DNA of 64,000 bases, from the NCBI RefSeq assembly GCF_023195775.1, contig NZ_CP096205.1:1054001-1118000 (forward strand), in the 5' to 3' direction. Shown piece after piece: positions 18,085 through 27,412 of this stretch. How positions within the stretch are numbered: position 1 is the stretch's first letter; the number at the start of each line of letters is the position of its first letter. A model generated the notes under the pieces. That model saw only the letters and a list, made by a program, of their open reading frames with translations. It was not told where the DNA came from and made no database searches. Source of the stretch: Flavobacterium azooxidireducens. Lineage in GTDB: Bacteria; Bacteroidota; Bacteroidia; Flavobacteriales; Flavobacteriaceae. The translations under genes and the position numbers were made by a program.

Positions 18085-20949
18085 ATGTCAACGCAAAAAC
18101 GCCTTTTCCTTCTTGATGCTTACGCTTTAATTTTTCGTGGGTATTATGCTTTTATAAAAAATCCGCGAATCAATTCCAAAGGAATGGACACTTCGGCCAT
18201 TATGGGATTTATGAATTCATTGATGGATGTTATCCGACGTGAAAAACCCGACCATCTCGCCGTAGCTTTTGATAAAGGCGGAAGCGATTATCGTTATGAA
18301 ATGTATCAAGAGTACAAAGCTCATCGAGATGAAACGCCGGAAGCCATCAAAATTGCAGTTCCTTATATTCAAGAATTGTTGAAAGCGATGCAAATTCCGA
18401 TTATGGAAAAAGAAGGTTTTGAAGCCGATGATTTAATTGGAACACTAGCCAAACAAGCCGAAAAAGAAGGTTTTCAAGTTTTTATGGTCACACCTGATAA
18501 AGATTTTGCTCAGTTGGTTTCGGAAAATATTTTTATGTACAAACCCGCCCGAATGGGAAATGACATTGAAATTTGGGGAATTCCCGAAGTGCTAGCCAAA
18601 TTTGAAATTGAACGTCCGGAACAAGTGATTGATTACTTAGGAATGATGGGCGATTCTGCCGATAATATTCCCGGTTTTCCTGGTGTCGGTGAAGTGACCG
18701 CCAAAAAATTATTGAAAGAATTTGGTTCGATGGAAAATCTTTTGGAAAACACTGATAAATTAAAAGGTGCTTTAAAAGATAAAATCGAAAACAATAAAGA
18801 ACTTGGAATTTTATCGAAAAAACTGGCTCGAATTCTACTCGATTGTCCGGTTACTTTTAATGCTGAAGACTTTGAACTTTCTAAACCCGATGTTCAAAAA
18901 ACAGATGAAATTTTTATGGAATTAGAGTTTCGTCAAATGAAAACTCAATTTGATAAACTTTTTGGAACCGGAAAAGAATATGACGAAATTGACATCAATG
19001 AAGCCGCTTCCGAAACATTGGAAACACCAAAAGCAGCCAAAAAAGTTCCGACCAAAAAATCCAACGAAGATCAATTTGACTTGTTTGGTTTTAGCGATGA
19101 TGATTCGGATGAAGTGAGAACAAATTCGTTTTATGCTACATTAGAAACGACTTCTCATCATTATGAATTGGTTCAAGGTGATTTACATTTAAAACTGCTT
19201 TTACAAAATTTAATGAATCAAACTTCTGTTTGTTTTGATACCGAAACAACCGGAATTGATGCGTTGAATGCCGAATTAGTTGGTTTGGCACTTTCGTGGG
19301 AAAAAGGAAAAGCATTCTACATTCCGTTTCCCGAAAATCAGCAAGAGGCTCAACAATTAATTGAAAAATTCAGACCTTTTTTTGAAAGTGAAACCATTGA
19401 AAAAATCGGTCAGAACATCAAATATGATTTGAAAATTTTAGCGAATTATGGCATTTCTGTTAAAGGAAAATTGTTTGACACGATGATTGCTCATTATTTG
19501 ATTAATCCCGATATGCGTCATAATATGGATGTTTTATCGGAAACATATTTGAAATATTCGCCAAAATCCATCGAAACATTAATTGGAAAAAAAGGTAAAA
19601 ATCAGAAATCAATGCGTGATGTTAATCTTGAAGACATCAAAGAATATGCTGCCGAAGATGCTGATATTACGTTTCAACTAAAAGAAGTTTTCAGTCCGAT
19701 TTTAGACAAAGCCGAAACTAAGAAATTGTTTGATGAAATCGAAATTCCGTTAATTCCGGTTTTAGCCGCAATGGAATCTGAAGGCATTCGATTGGATGTG
19801 GAATTTCTGAAAAAAATGTCGGTGGAAATGCAAAAAGACATCACTGATTTTGAACAGAAAATCTATGAAACGGCCGGTGAAAAGTTCAATTTAGCTTCTC
19901 CAAAACAATTAGGCGATATTTTATTTGATAAATTAAAAATCGGCGGAGCCAAACAAAAGAAAACCAAAACCGGTCAGTATGCGACGGGTGAAGAGGTGTT
20001 GAGTTATTTAGTGAACGAGCACCAAATTGTGAAAGACATTTTGGAATGGCGACAAATGGTGAAATTACAAAGCACCTATATTGATGCATTGCCCAACCAA
20101 GTAGATCCAAAAACGCAACGAGTTCACACTGATTATATGCAAACGGTTGCGGCAACCGGACGATTGAGTTCGAATAATCCGAATTTGCAAAACATTCCGA
20201 TTCGTACCGAAAGAGGACGATTAATCCGAAAAGCGTTCATTGCCAGAGATGAAAATTATACATTAGTTTCTGCCGATTATTCGCAAATAGAACTTCGCAT
20301 TATTGCCGCTTTATCAGGCGAAGAAAATATGATTAAAGCCTTTCAAAACAACGAAGATATTCACAAAAGTACTGCTGCAAAAGTGTTCAATGTTCCGCTG
20401 GAAGAAGTCACCAAAGAACAACGAAGCAATGCCAAAACGGTGAACTTCGGAATCATTTATGGTGTTTCTGCATTCGGACTTTCCAACCAAACGAATTTAT
20501 CCCGAAAAGAAAGTGCCGAGTTGATTGATGCCTATTATGCCACTTATCCAAAATTGAAAGCATACATGGCACACCAAGTAGATTTTGCCAGAGAAAATGG
20601 TTATGTACAAACCGTTTTAGGAAGACGACGTTATTTAAAAGATATTAATTCCGCGAATGCGATGGTGCGAAGCGGTGCTGAACGAAATGCTGTCAACGCT
20701 CCCATTCAAGGTTCTGCTGCCGATATCATCAAAATCGCGATGATAAACATTCATCAAAAATTGACTTCCGAAAACTGGCAATCCAAAATGTTATTGCAGG
20801 TACACGATGAGTTGGTGTTTGATGTACACAATTCGGAATTGGAAAAAATTCAACCGATGATTAAACACGAAATGGAGAATGCTTTTAAATTGAATGTTCC
20901 GTTGGATGTGGATTTGGGGATGGGAAGGAATTGGTTGGAGGCTCATTGA
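18085..20949 (+). CDS. polA: DNA polymerase I
   Basis: A 954-residue repair and Okazaki-fragment polymerase with all three activities. The 5'-3' nuclease domain (1-290) has LLDAYALIFRGYYAF, EADDLIGTLA and GDSADNIPGFPGVGEVTAKK. The 3'-5' exonuclease domain (about 345-545) keeps its metal residues: D385 and E387 in FDTETTG, GQNIKYDLKIL and YAAEDADIT, so proofreading should be intact. The polymerase domain has motif A (SADYSQIELRI), motif B (NAKTVNFGIIYGVSAFGLS, with Phe at the sugar-discrimination position) and motif C (QVHDELVFDV). A charged insertion (about 305-340) separates the nuclease from the exonuclease. Confidence 0.98.
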   Translation: MSTQKRLFLLDAYALIFRGYYAFIKNPRINSKGMDTSAIMGFMNSLMDVIRREKPDHLAVAFDKGGSDYRYEMYQEYKAHRDETPEAIKIAVPYIQELLKAMQIPIMEKEGFEADDLIGTLAKQAEKEGFQVFMVTPDKDFAQLVSENIFMYKPARMGNDIEIWGIPEVLAKFEIERPEQVIDYLGMMGDSADNIPGFPGVGEVTAKKLLKEFGSMENLLENTDKLKGALKDKIENNKELGILSKKLARILLDCPVTFNAEDFELSKPDVQKTDEIFMELEFRQMKTQFDKLFGTGKEYDEIDINEAASETLETPKAAKKVPTKKSNEDQFDLFGFSDDDSDEVRTNSFYATLETTSHHYELVQGDLHLKLLLQNLMNQTSVCFDTETTGIDALNAELVGLALSWEKGKAFYIPFPENQQEAQQLIEKFRPFFESETIEKIGQNIKYDLKILANYGISVKGKLFDTMIAHYLINPDMRHNMDVLSETYLKYSPKSIETLIGKKGKNQKSMRDVNLEDIKEYAAEDADITFQLKEVFSPILDKAETKKLFDEIEIPLIPVLAAMESEGIRLDVEFLKKMSVEMQKDITDFEQKIYETAGEKFNLASPKQLGDILFDKLKIGGAKQKKTKTGQYATGEEVLSYLVNEHQIVKDILEWRQMVKLQSTYIDALPNQVDPKTQRVHTDYMQTVAATGRLSSNNPNLQNIPIRTERGRLIRKAFIARDENYTLVSADYSQIELRIIAALSGEENMIKAFQNNEDIHKSTAAKVFNVPLEEVTKEQRSNAKTVNFGIIYGVSAFGLSNQTNLSRKESAELIDAYYATYPKLKAYMAHQVDFARENGYVQTVLGRRRYLKDINSANAMVRSGAERNAVNAPIQGSAADIIKIAMINIHQKLTSENWQSKMLLQVHDELVFDVHNSELEKIQPMIKHEMENAFKLNVPLDVDLGMGRNWLEAH

Positions 20950-20977
20950 TAGTGGGGAGTTTTTAGTCAGGAGTAAA

Positions 20978-21010
20978 AACTTTGTCAAAGTTCTAAACTT
21001 TGACAAAGTT
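20978..21010. terminator. Perfect 15-bp inverted repeat between polA and the LacI-type gene
   Basis: AACTTTGTCAAAGTT, spacer CTA, AACTTTGACAAAGTT. It sits between two convergent genes and could serve as a bidirectional terminator, although it lacks a proper T run and its stem is AT-rich. Each arm is itself nearly palindromic around GTC/GAC. From memory, similar blocks recur between genes in Flavobacterium genomes; only one copy is visible here. Confidence 0.5.
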
Positions 21011-21018
21011 GAAATACC

Positions 21019-22041
21019 CTAAACCCTCCTCGTTGAATCCCGTTGTCTCAATTCCGTTTTAACAACCGTAGTTCTATAAGTTGGTGTTTCTTGTTTTCGT
21101 TCGAGTTTTTCGATTAGAAGTTTGGCGGCTTCTTCACCAATTTCCGGCCCGTGTTGACTGATGGTGGATAAACTTGGTGTTAATCTACGTGACCAAACTC
21201 CGTCTGCAAAACCAATTATACATAATTCTTCCGGTATTTTAATTCCTTTCTGAATGGCAACTTTCATCGCCATAGTAGAAGAATGTTCATCAACAGCCAA
21301 AATTCCATCTACTTCTTTTGATGCTAATAATTTTTCTAAACGGGCATCAAAATCTTCTTGACTGTCAGTTATGATGATATACTTTTCGTTAATGCTTATT
21401 TTATTGTCTTGCAAAGCTCTTTCATAACCCAACGCACGATGTTTTCCAACACTTAAATTATCAATACAAGAAAGTAACGCAATTTTTTTACATTTCAATT
21501 TCAACAAATGATTCACTGCTTCCACAGATGATTCAAAATCATCTACAATTACTTTATCGCAATTAACATCTTCCATGATTCGGTCAAACATCACAATTGG
21601 CAATCCTTCACGAAGAATTTCTTTAAAGTGTGAAGAAACATTTTTGGCTTGTGATTCTTCCGAAACCGATAGAATAAAACCATCTACTGTTCCATTGCTC
21701 AACAAATCCATGGCTTGCTTTTCTTTGCTAAGTGATTCGTTAGATATATAGGTAATTACATTATAGCCTTTTGCATTGGCGGCTTTTTCAATTCCGCTAA
21801 ACACTTTGGCAAAAAATGGATTCAATATATTAGGTATAATTACCGCAATTGTGTTTGTTCGCTGGTTTTTTAAATTCTTAGCCATTGAATTTGGCTTATA
21901 ATTTTGAAGCTTGGCATACTCCTGAACCCTTATTTTAGTAGGTTCACTAATTTCATGACTATCACTCAAGGCTTTAGAAACCGTAGAAACGGAAATTCCT
22001 AAATCTTTTGAAATTTGTTTTAATGTTGCTTTTGGCTTCAT
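21019..22041 (-). CDS. LacI/GalR-family transcriptional regulator
   Basis: A 340-residue regulator. I start it at the ATG at 22041 (MKPKATLKQISKDLGIS), because the family helix-turn-helix always begins within a few residues of the start; the frame runs further upstream to 22101 but only adds a hydrophobic, unrelated stretch. The HTH (ISVSTVSKALSDSHEI) and hinge (KNLKNQRTNTIAVIIP) are followed by a periplasmic-binding-protein-like sensor domain with NPFFAKVFSGIEKAANAKGY and FADGVWSRRLTPSLSTI. Such proteins usually sense a sugar or sugar phosphate; no sugar genes are adjacent, so the ligand and targets are unknown. Confidence 0.94.
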   Translation of the reverse strand: MKPKATLKQISKDLGISVSTVSKALSDSHEISEPTKIRVQEYAKLQNYKPNSMAKNLKNQRTNTIAVIIPNILNPFFAKVFSGIEKAANAKGYNVITYISNESLSKEKQAMDLLSNGTVDGFILSVSEESQAKNVSSHFKEILREGLPIVMFDRIMEDVNCDKVIVDDFESSVEAVNHLLKLKCKKIALLSCIDNLSVGKHRALGYERALQDNKISINEKYIIITDSQEDFDARLEKLLASKEVDGILAVDEHSSTMAMKVAIQKGIKIPEELCIIGFADGVWSRRLTPSLSTISQHGPEIGEEAAKLLIEKLERKQETPTYRTTVVKTELRQRDSTRRV

Positions 22042-22343
22042 ATCTTTCGAATTTAGACGTAAAAATAGTAAAATAATGAATAGATTTAATGTGATTGACA
22101 TTTATCTGATGATGAAAACTCATTTTATTTTTAAAAAATCGATGAATTGACCGTTTAATAACCAAAATAAATTCGAAATAAATCCATTACTTACACCTTT
22201 AAAATCAGCAGTATTAGCAAAATTAGTCGTCTAAAAATAAGTCATTAAAAATAATCTCAAATTGCTATTTGCTTTTATAATAATTAATTGTACTTTTGCA
22301 ACCCCTTTATTGGGGATGGAATGTTTAATTAAAATAAATTATT
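22042..22343. other. 302-base divergent region upstream of rplM
   Basis: It holds the rplM promoter (22268-22298) and a short leader hairpin (CCCC-TTTATT-GGGG at 22302-22315). The half near the LacI-type gene is AT-rich; I see no convincing promoter for that gene or further structure. Confidence 0.5.
22268..22298 (+). promoter_or_regulatory. Promoter of rplM-rpsI
   Basis: TTTG (22268-22271), 19 bases, TACTTTTG (22291-22298): a full match to the Bacteroidota consensus. Transcription should start near 22304, giving a leader of about 40 nt that begins in or just before the CCCC/GGGG hairpin. Confidence 0.75.
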
Positions 22344-22799
22344 GTGAACACATTAAGCTACAAGACAGTTTCAGCCAACAAAGCTACCGCAGATAAGCAG
22401 TGGATTGTTGTAGATGCTGAGGGTCATAACTTAGGACGTTTTGCTTCAAAAGTAGCGATGCTATTGAGAGGTAAATACAAGCCTGATTATACCCCGCACG
22501 TTGATTGTGGTGATAACGTAATCGTTATCAACGCAGAAAAAATCAACCTGACTGGTAACAAGTTGGATGACAAAACGTACATCCGTCACACAGGTTACCC
22601 AGGTGGACAAAGAAGCCTAACGGCTAAAGTATTGCAACAAAAAAACCCTGCAACTTTAGTAGAAAAGGCTGTAAAAGGAATGTTACCTAAAAACAAATTA
22701 GGTGCTCAACTATTCCGCAATTTAAATGTAAATGTTGGTATTGAGCACAAACATGGAGCTCAACAACCAAAAACCGTTAACTTAAACGATCTAAAGTAA
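22344..22799 (+). CDS. rplM: 50S ribosomal protein L13
   Basis: A 151-residue large-subunit protein recognised from [19 protein letters not shown], the [20 protein letters not shown] segment and [12 protein letters not shown]. It starts with GTG: the N-terminus [15 protein letters not shown] is the expected one and no in-frame ATG lies upstream. The stop TAA overlaps the rpsI ATG by one base (TAATG), so the two are translationally coupled. Confidence 0.98.
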   Translation: MNTLSYKTVSANKATADKQWIVVDAEGHNLGRFASKVAMLLRGKYKPDYTPHVDCGDNVIVINAEKINLTGNKLDDKTYIRHTGYPGGQRSLTAKVLQQKNPATLVEKAVKGMLPKNKLGAQLFRNLNVNVGIEHKHGAQQPKTVNLNDLK

Positions 22800-23185
22800 T
22801 GGGAGTTATTCACAAAATCGGTAGAAGAAAATGTGCTGTGGCACGTGTTTATGTTTCAGAAGGAACAGGAAAAATCACCGTAAACAAAAGAGAATTTGAA
22901 AACTACTTCCCTACTGCTACTTTACAGTACAAAGTGATGCAACCAATGTCTATGACAGAAAATGCAACTAACTTTGACGTAAAAGTAAATGTATATGGTG
23001 GTGGTTCAACAGGGCAAGCAGAAGCTGTGAGAATGGCTATTGCAAGAGCAATGTGTGAGGTAGAAGCTGATAACAGAGCTATCTTGAAACCAGAAGGATT
23101 GCTAACAAGAGATCCAAGAATGGTAGAACGTAAGAAATTTGGACAGAAGAAAGCTCGTAAGAGATTCCAATTCTCTAAACGTTAA
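22799..23185 (+). CDS. rpsI: 30S ribosomal protein S9
   Basis: A 128-residue small-subunit protein with [18 protein letters not shown] at the start, the [18 protein letters not shown] core and the basic tail ending [12 protein letters not shown] that reaches the P-site tRNA. It overlaps rplM by one base, the usual L13-S9 order. Confidence 0.98.
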   Translation: MGVIHKIGRRKCAVARVYVSEGTGKITVNKREFENYFPTATLQYKVMQPMSMTENATNFDVKVNVYGGGSTGQAEAVRMAIARAMCEVEADNRAILKPEGLLTRDPRMVERKKFGQKKARKRFQFSKR

Positions 23186-23228
23186 TCGAATTACAAAATT
23201 ATTATTAAAAAAGTTATTGTTGTTATTA

Positions 23229-23321
23229 TTCCGATGCGATCGGAAAATTAGTTTAGCATCTAAATAATGAAGACCAGAGTAATCGCTACTACATTATTGC
23301 TAATCAACAGAACGTAAACTA
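23229..23321 (+). promoter_or_regulatory. Structured leader upstream of rpsB
   Basis: The 144-base gap between rpsI and rpsB contains TTCCGAT-GCG-ATCGGAA (perfect 7-bp hairpin, no T run). Next comes a larger fold in which TTAGC (23253-23257) pairs with GCTAA (23299-23303), AATAATG (23263-23269) pairs with CATTATT (23292-23298), and an alternative outer pairing TAGTTTA/TAAACTA (23249-23255 with 23315-23321) competes for the same bases. It ends 8 bases before the rpsB ATG. Feedback control by a ribosomal protein is inferred; I cannot assign a known leader class. Confidence 0.45.
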
Positions 23322-23329
23322 GTACAAAA

Positions 23330-24130
23330 ATGGCAAACAAAGTTGAAGTTAAAGACTTACTAGAGGCTGGCGTTCATTTTGGACACATGACTCGTAAATG
23401 GGACCCGAACATGGCTCCTTACATTTATATGGAACGTAATGGTATTCATATCATTAACCTATATAAAACTGCTGCTAAAATTGAAGAGGCTAACGAAGCC
23501 TTGAAAAAAATTGCAGCATCTGGTAGAAAAGTACTTTTCGTAGCTACCAAAAAACAAGCAAAAGATATCGTAGCCGAGAAAGCAGCTGCAGCGAACATGC
23601 CGTATATCACGGAAAGATGGCCTGGTGGTATGCTTACTAACTTCGTAACTATCCGTAAAGCTGTGAAAAAAATGGCTTCTATTGATAGAATGAAGAAAGA
23701 TGGCACTTTTAATACTCTTTCTAAAAAAGAAAGACTTCAAGTAGATCGTCTTCGTGCTAAACTAGAGAAGAACTTAGGTTCTATCGCTGACATGTCAAGA
23801 TTACCTGCTGCATTATTTGTAGTAGATATCAAAGCTGAACACATCGCAGTAAAAGAAGCTCAAAAATTAAACATTCCAGTTTTTGCTATGGTTGACACCA
23901 ACTCTGACCCACGTCAAGTTGAGTACGTTATCCCAGCTAATGATGATGCTTCTAAATCAATCGATAAAATTTTATCTTTAGTAACCGGTGCTATCATCGA
24001 AGGTCTTTCTGAAAGAGGATCTGAAAAAGATGGCGATACTGTTGCTGAAGATACAGTTGAAGAAGTAGTAGCAGTAGAAGCTGCTCCAGCAATGGAAGCA
24101 GAAGAAGCTAAAACAACTTCAGAAGAATAA
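23330..24130 (+). CDS. rpsB: 30S ribosomal protein S2
   Basis: A 266-residue small-subunit protein: LLEAGVHFGHMTRKWDPNMA at the start, ITERWPGGMLTNF, and VFAMVDTNSDPRQVEYVIPANDD near the end are diagnostic. After the core there is an acidic, Ala/Glu/Val-rich tail of about 35 residues, common in Bacteroidota S2. It is followed by tsf, as in most bacteria. Confidence 0.98.
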   Translation: MANKVEVKDLLEAGVHFGHMTRKWDPNMAPYIYMERNGIHIINLYKTAAKIEEANEALKKIAASGRKVLFVATKKQAKDIVAEKAAAANMPYITERWPGGMLTNFVTIRKAVKKMASIDRMKKDGTFNTLSKKERLQVDRLRAKLEKNLGSIADMSRLPAALFVVDIKAEHIAVKEAQKLNIPVFAMVDTNSDPRQVEYVIPANDDASKSIDKILSLVTGAIIEGLSERGSEKDGDTVAEDTVEEVVAVEAAPAMEAEEAKTTSEE

Positions 24131-24155
24131 ATAACTATAAATTCCGATAGGAAAA

Positions 24156-24236
24156 ATTCCAAGTTCCAAAAAATTGTCTCTTTAAAAATTGATGATTTAA
24201 TAAAATTGGAATTTGGAATTTGAATATTGGAATTTG
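24156..24236. repeat. Inverted repeat of the TTGGAATTTGGAAT type between rpsB and tsf
   Basis: ATTCCAAGTTCCAA (24156-24169) is complementary to TTGGAATTTGGAAT (24206-24219) apart from one G-T position, and a further TTGGAATTTG follows at 24227. A related element lies at 28073-28113. There is no T run, so it is not a standard terminator. Confidence 0.5.
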
Positions 24237-24276
24237 TTTTTTTACATAAAAATTTAAACTTAAAAATAGATACAAA

Positions 24277-25242
24277 ATGGCAACAATTACTGCTGCAGAC
24301 GTAAATAAATTAAGACAAACTACAGGTGCCGGAATGATGGACTGTAAAAAAGCTTTGGTTGAAGCTGAAGGAGATTTCGATAAAGCTATACAAATCCTTA
24401 GAGAAAAAGGGCAAAAAGTTGCTGCTAACCGTTCTGACCGTGAGTCTAGTGAAGGTGCTGCTGTTGCTTTTATAAATGCAGACAAAACCAAAGGTGCTGT
24501 AATTACTTTGAACTGTGAAACTGATTTCGTAGGTAAAAACGAATCATTCGTTTCTTTGGCTAAACAATTAGTAGAAAAAGCAATCAACTTTTCTTCTAAA
24601 GAAGAATTTTTAGCTTCTTCATTTGAGGGAAACATGACCGTTGCTGAAAAATTAATCGAGCAAACTGGTGTTATCGGTGAAAAAATTGAAATCGGTGGTT
24701 TTGAAATTTTAGAAGGTGCTTTTGTTGGATCGTATGTACACGTGAACAAAATTGCTGCTTTAACTGCTATTTCATCAGCAATTGCAGATGCAGAAGTTTT
24801 AACGAAAGACATCTCTATGCAAGTAGCTTCAATGGGAGCAGATACTTTATCTTACAAAGATTTTGATCCTGCTTTCGTTGCTTCTGAACTTGCTGCTCGT
24901 ATTGCTATAATCGAAAAAGAAAATGAAGAAGCAAAACGTTTAGGAAAAACATTAAAAAATGTTCCTAAATATATTTCTTTCTCTCAATTAACAGAAGAAG
25001 TTTTAAAACAAGCGGAAGAAGATGCTAAAGCTGAATTGAAAGCAGAAGGTAAACCAGAGCAAATTTGGGATAAAATCATTCCTGGAAAAATCCAACGTTT
25101 TATCTCTGATAACACTACTTTAGATCAAGAAAAAGCTTTGTTAGATCAAAACTTTATCAAAGATGATAGCAAAAAAGTTAGTGATTATGTAAAAGGTTTC
25201 AATGTTGAAATTACAGGTTTCAAAAGAGTTGCTTTAGGATAA
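24277..25242 (+). CDS. tsf: Elongation factor Ts
   Basis: A 321-residue guanine-nucleotide exchange factor for EF-Tu. The UBA-like N-terminus carries the signature LRQTTGAGMMDCKKALVEAEGD, and the EF-Tu-contacting core has LNCETDFVGKNESF. It is longer than the E. coli protein because of an inserted helical segment around residues 195-270. It lies 146 bases after rpsB and is followed by a strong terminator. Confidence 0.97.
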   Translation: MATITAADVNKLRQTTGAGMMDCKKALVEAEGDFDKAIQILREKGQKVAANRSDRESSEGAAVAFINADKTKGAVITLNCETDFVGKNESFVSLAKQLVEKAINFSSKEEFLASSFEGNMTVAEKLIEQTGVIGEKIEIGGFEILEGAFVGSYVHVNKIAALTAISSAIADAEVLTKDISMQVASMGADTLSYKDFDPAFVASELAARIAIIEKENEEAKRLGKTLKNVPKYISFSQLTEEVLKQAEEDAKAELKAEGKPEQIWDKIIPGKIQRFISDNTTLDQEKALLDQNFIKDDSKKVSDYVKGFNVEITGFKRVALG

Positions 25243-25264
25243 TTTCTATCGAATATAATATGCT

Positions 25265-25296
25265 AAAACCTCAATTGTAATGATTGAGGTTTTTTT
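25265..25296 (+). terminator. Terminator of the rpsB-tsf unit
   Basis: AAAACCTCAAT and ATTGAGGTTTT form an 11-bp stem with a 7-base loop and a run of T, 22 bases after the tsf stop. Confidence 0.85.
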
Positions 25297-25320
25297 ATGG
25301 TTTTTAGTTAAATTTACAAA

Positions 25321-25536
25321 ATGCAAAACAACGATCCTCTCCACGGGAAAACATTACAATCAATAGTTGAATATTTAGTTGAATTTTATGGTTTTGAAAA
25401 CTTAAGTCAAAAAATAAAAATTAAATGTTTCACTGAAAATCCGTCCATCAAATCCAGTTTAACTTTTTTGAGAAAAACCGATTGGGCTAGAAAAAAAGTG
25501 GAAGAATTATATTGTGAAACGATTTCCAAAAAATAA
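25321..25536 (+). CDS. VF530-like DNA-binding protein (DUF2132)
   Basis: A 71-residue protein matching the VF530 family across its length: [20 protein letters not shown], then [20 protein letters not shown] and [13 protein letters not shown]. The family is known from a Vibrio structure and is described as DNA-binding; its physiological role is unclear. It has its own terminator. Confidence 0.88.
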   Translation: MQNNDPLHGKTLQSIVEYLVEFYGFENLSQKIKIKCFTENPSIKSSLTFLRKTDWARKKVEELYCETISKK

Positions 25537-25543
25537 TAAATAC

Positions 25544-25576
25544 AAAATCCCATCACCTTGGCTGCGATGGGATTTT
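25544..25576. terminator. Terminator between VF530-like gene and ald
   Basis: AAAATCCCATC and GATGGGATTTT form an 11-bp stem with an 11-base loop; the plus side ends in five T. It lies between convergent genes and may serve both. Confidence 0.75.
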
Positions 25577-25601
25577 TAAACAAACAAACAAATAAAACCT
25601 A

Positions 25602-26690
25602 TTAACTAAAATTGAACGTTTCGGCTAATTCTTTATAGACAATTTCTCCCTGAACAATATTGAGCCCTTTTCCTAAATCCGGATAGCGTTCTGTGGCCGC
25701 TTTCCATCCTAAGTTCGCTAATTTTAAAACGTATGGCAATGTCACATTCGTTAAGGCTAATGTTGACGTGTACGGAACTGCTCCCGGCATATTCGCCACA
25801 CAATAATGCACAACATCATCAATAATATAGGTTGGATTCTCGTGCGTAGTTGCGACAGTCGTTTCAAAACAACCACCTTGATCGACCGCAACATCCACCA
25901 TTACTGTTCCGGGATGCATTTCTTTCAACATATCTCGGGTAATTAATTTAGGAGCTTTTGCCCCCGGAATTAATACCGCACCAATAATCAAATCGTGGTT
26001 TTTGATGTGCCTTCTAATATTATATTCACTCGAAAATTCAGTTACAACGTGACTTGGCATCACATCATTTACATACCGAAGTCGTTTCATATTGATATCC
26101 AAAATCGTAACGTGTGCCCCTAAACCGGCTGCCATTTTTGCTGCTTGAATACCGACAATTCCCGCTCCCAAAACCAACACTTTTCCAGGTGGAACTCCGG
26201 GAACGCCTCCCAGCAATACACCTCTTCCTTTAATTGGTTTTTCTAAATATTTTGCTCCTTGTTGAATGGCCATTCTTCCGGCAACTTCAGACATTGGGGT
26301 CAGTAATGGCAATGAACCGTCTGTTTCTTCCACCGTTTCATAAGCAATGCAAATTGATTTGGATTCCAACATCGCAATCGTCAATTCTTCACTGGAAGCA
26401 AAATGAAAATAAGTAAAAACAATTTGGCCTTTTTTTATCAATGGATATTCTTCTGCGATAGGTTCTTTCACTTTCACAATCATATCGGCTTGAGCATACA
26501 CTTCAGCCGCTGTTGGAACTAAAATTGCACCAACCACTGCATAATCCGTGTCAAAAAAACCGCTTCCAAAACCGGCATCTTGTTGAACATAAACAGTATG
26601 ATTGTTTTTAATCAATTCAAAAACACCTGCAGGAGTCATTCCAACTCGACTTTCATTATTTTTGATTTCCTTCGGAACCCCTATTTTCAT
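25602..26690 (-). CDS. ald: Alanine dehydrogenase
   Basis: A 362-residue NAD-dependent enzyme interconverting L-alanine and pyruvate plus ammonia. MKIGVPKEIKNNESRVGMTP is the family start (the alternative Met one codon upstream is less usual). The substrate-binding region has VKVKEPIAEEYPL and FHFASSEEL, and the Rossmann motif is VLVLGAGIVGIQAAKMAAGLG. DVAVDQGGCFE near residue 270 carries the catalytic Asp region. A TACATTTG promoter element lies 26 bases upstream. Confidence 0.95.
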   Translation of the reverse strand: MKIGVPKEIKNNESRVGMTPAGVFELIKNNHTVYVQQDAGFGSGFFDTDYAVVGAILVPTAAEVYAQADMIVKVKEPIAEEYPLIKKGQIVFTYFHFASSEELTIAMLESKSICIAYETVEETDGSLPLLTPMSEVAGRMAIQQGAKYLEKPIKGRGVLLGGVPGVPPGKVLVLGAGIVGIQAAKMAAGLGAHVTILDINMKRLRYVNDVMPSHVVTEFSSEYNIRRHIKNHDLIIGAVLIPGAKAPKLITRDMLKEMHPGTVMVDVAVDQGGCFETTVATTHENPTYIIDDVVHYCVANMPGAVPYTSTLALTNVTLPYVLKLANLGWKAATERYPDLGKGLNIVQGEIVYKELAETFNFS

Positions 26691-26715
26691 CACTAAATTA
26701 TTTCTAATTATTACA

Positions 26716-26723
26716 CAAATGTA
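26716..26723 (-). promoter_or_regulatory. Predicted -7 promoter element of ald
   Basis: TACATTTG on the minus strand, a perfect TAnnTTTG, 25 bases before the ATG. The -33 region is unclear. Confidence 0.45.
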
Positions 26724-26825
26724 TTAATAACCCCCAATTTTTGTACACCACACTCAAATTTTTATCATTTTTTAAATTATCAACCCTAAAATAAACATTA
26801 ATATCAAATTAAAGCTTTGATTTTT

Positions 26826-26833
26826 TATATTTG
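26826..26833 (+). promoter_or_regulatory. Predicted -7 promoter element of tag
   Basis: TATATTTG, a perfect TAnnTTTG, 18 bases before the tag ATG; no clear -33 element. Confidence 0.45.
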
Positions 26834-26851
26834 TTAAATAATTGAAACAAT

Positions 26852-27412
26852 ATGGAAACTAAAACAAGGTGTGCTTGGTGCGAAAAAGATGATTTATATC
26901 GTAATTATCATGATGAAGAATGGGGCGAACCGGTTTTTGATGATCAGAAGTTGTTTGAATTTTTAATTTTAGAAACATTTCAAGCCGGAGTGAGTTGGCA
27001 TTTGATTCTAAAAAAGCGAGAAAATTTCAGAAAAGCATTTCTCAATTTCGATTATAAACAAATTGCTTTGTTTGGCGATTATGAAGTACAAGAATTGATG
27101 AAAGATGCCGGAATCATTCGAAATACATTAAAAATAAATTCAGCAATCAGCAATGCAAAAGCATTTATGAAAGTGCAGGAAGAATTTGGTTCTTTTTCTA
27201 AATTTATTTGGAGTTATGTGGATGGAAAACCAATTGTCAATAATTTCACTTCTTTTAGCGAAGTACCAGCTTACAGTCCATTAGCTGAAAAAATTAGCAA
27301 AGATTTGAAAAAAAGAGGTTTCAAATTTATCGGACCAACGACGATGTATGCACATATGCAAGCAACAGGAATGGTGAACGATCATTTTTTAGATTGTTGG
27401 AAAAGAAATTAG
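26852..27412 (+). CDS. tag: DNA-3-methyladenine glycosylase I
   Basis: A 186-residue base-excision repair enzyme that removes 3-methyladenine. The four zinc-snap ligands are present: C7 and H20 at the N-terminus (RCAWC, NYHDEEW) and H178 and C182 at the C-terminus (NDHFLDCW). The core FLILETFQAGVSWHLILKKR includes the conserved Glu and Trp of the active site. Its stop codon overlaps that of the convergent aat gene (27409-27412). Confidence 0.96.
   Translation: METKTRCAWCEKDDLYRNYHDEEWGEPVFDDQKLFEFLILETFQAGVSWHLILKKRENFRKAFLNFDYKQIALFGDYEVQELMKDAGIIRNTLKINSAISNAKAFMKVQEEFGSFSKFIWSYVDGKPIVNNFTSFSEVPAYSPLAEKISKDLKKRGFKFIGPTTMYAHMQATGMVNDHFLDCWKRN

Noticed and set aside
23229..23245. TTCCGAT-GCG-ATCGGAA as terminator of rplM-rpsI
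   Set aside because: No T run follows; it reads as part of the rpsB leader or a spacer hairpin.
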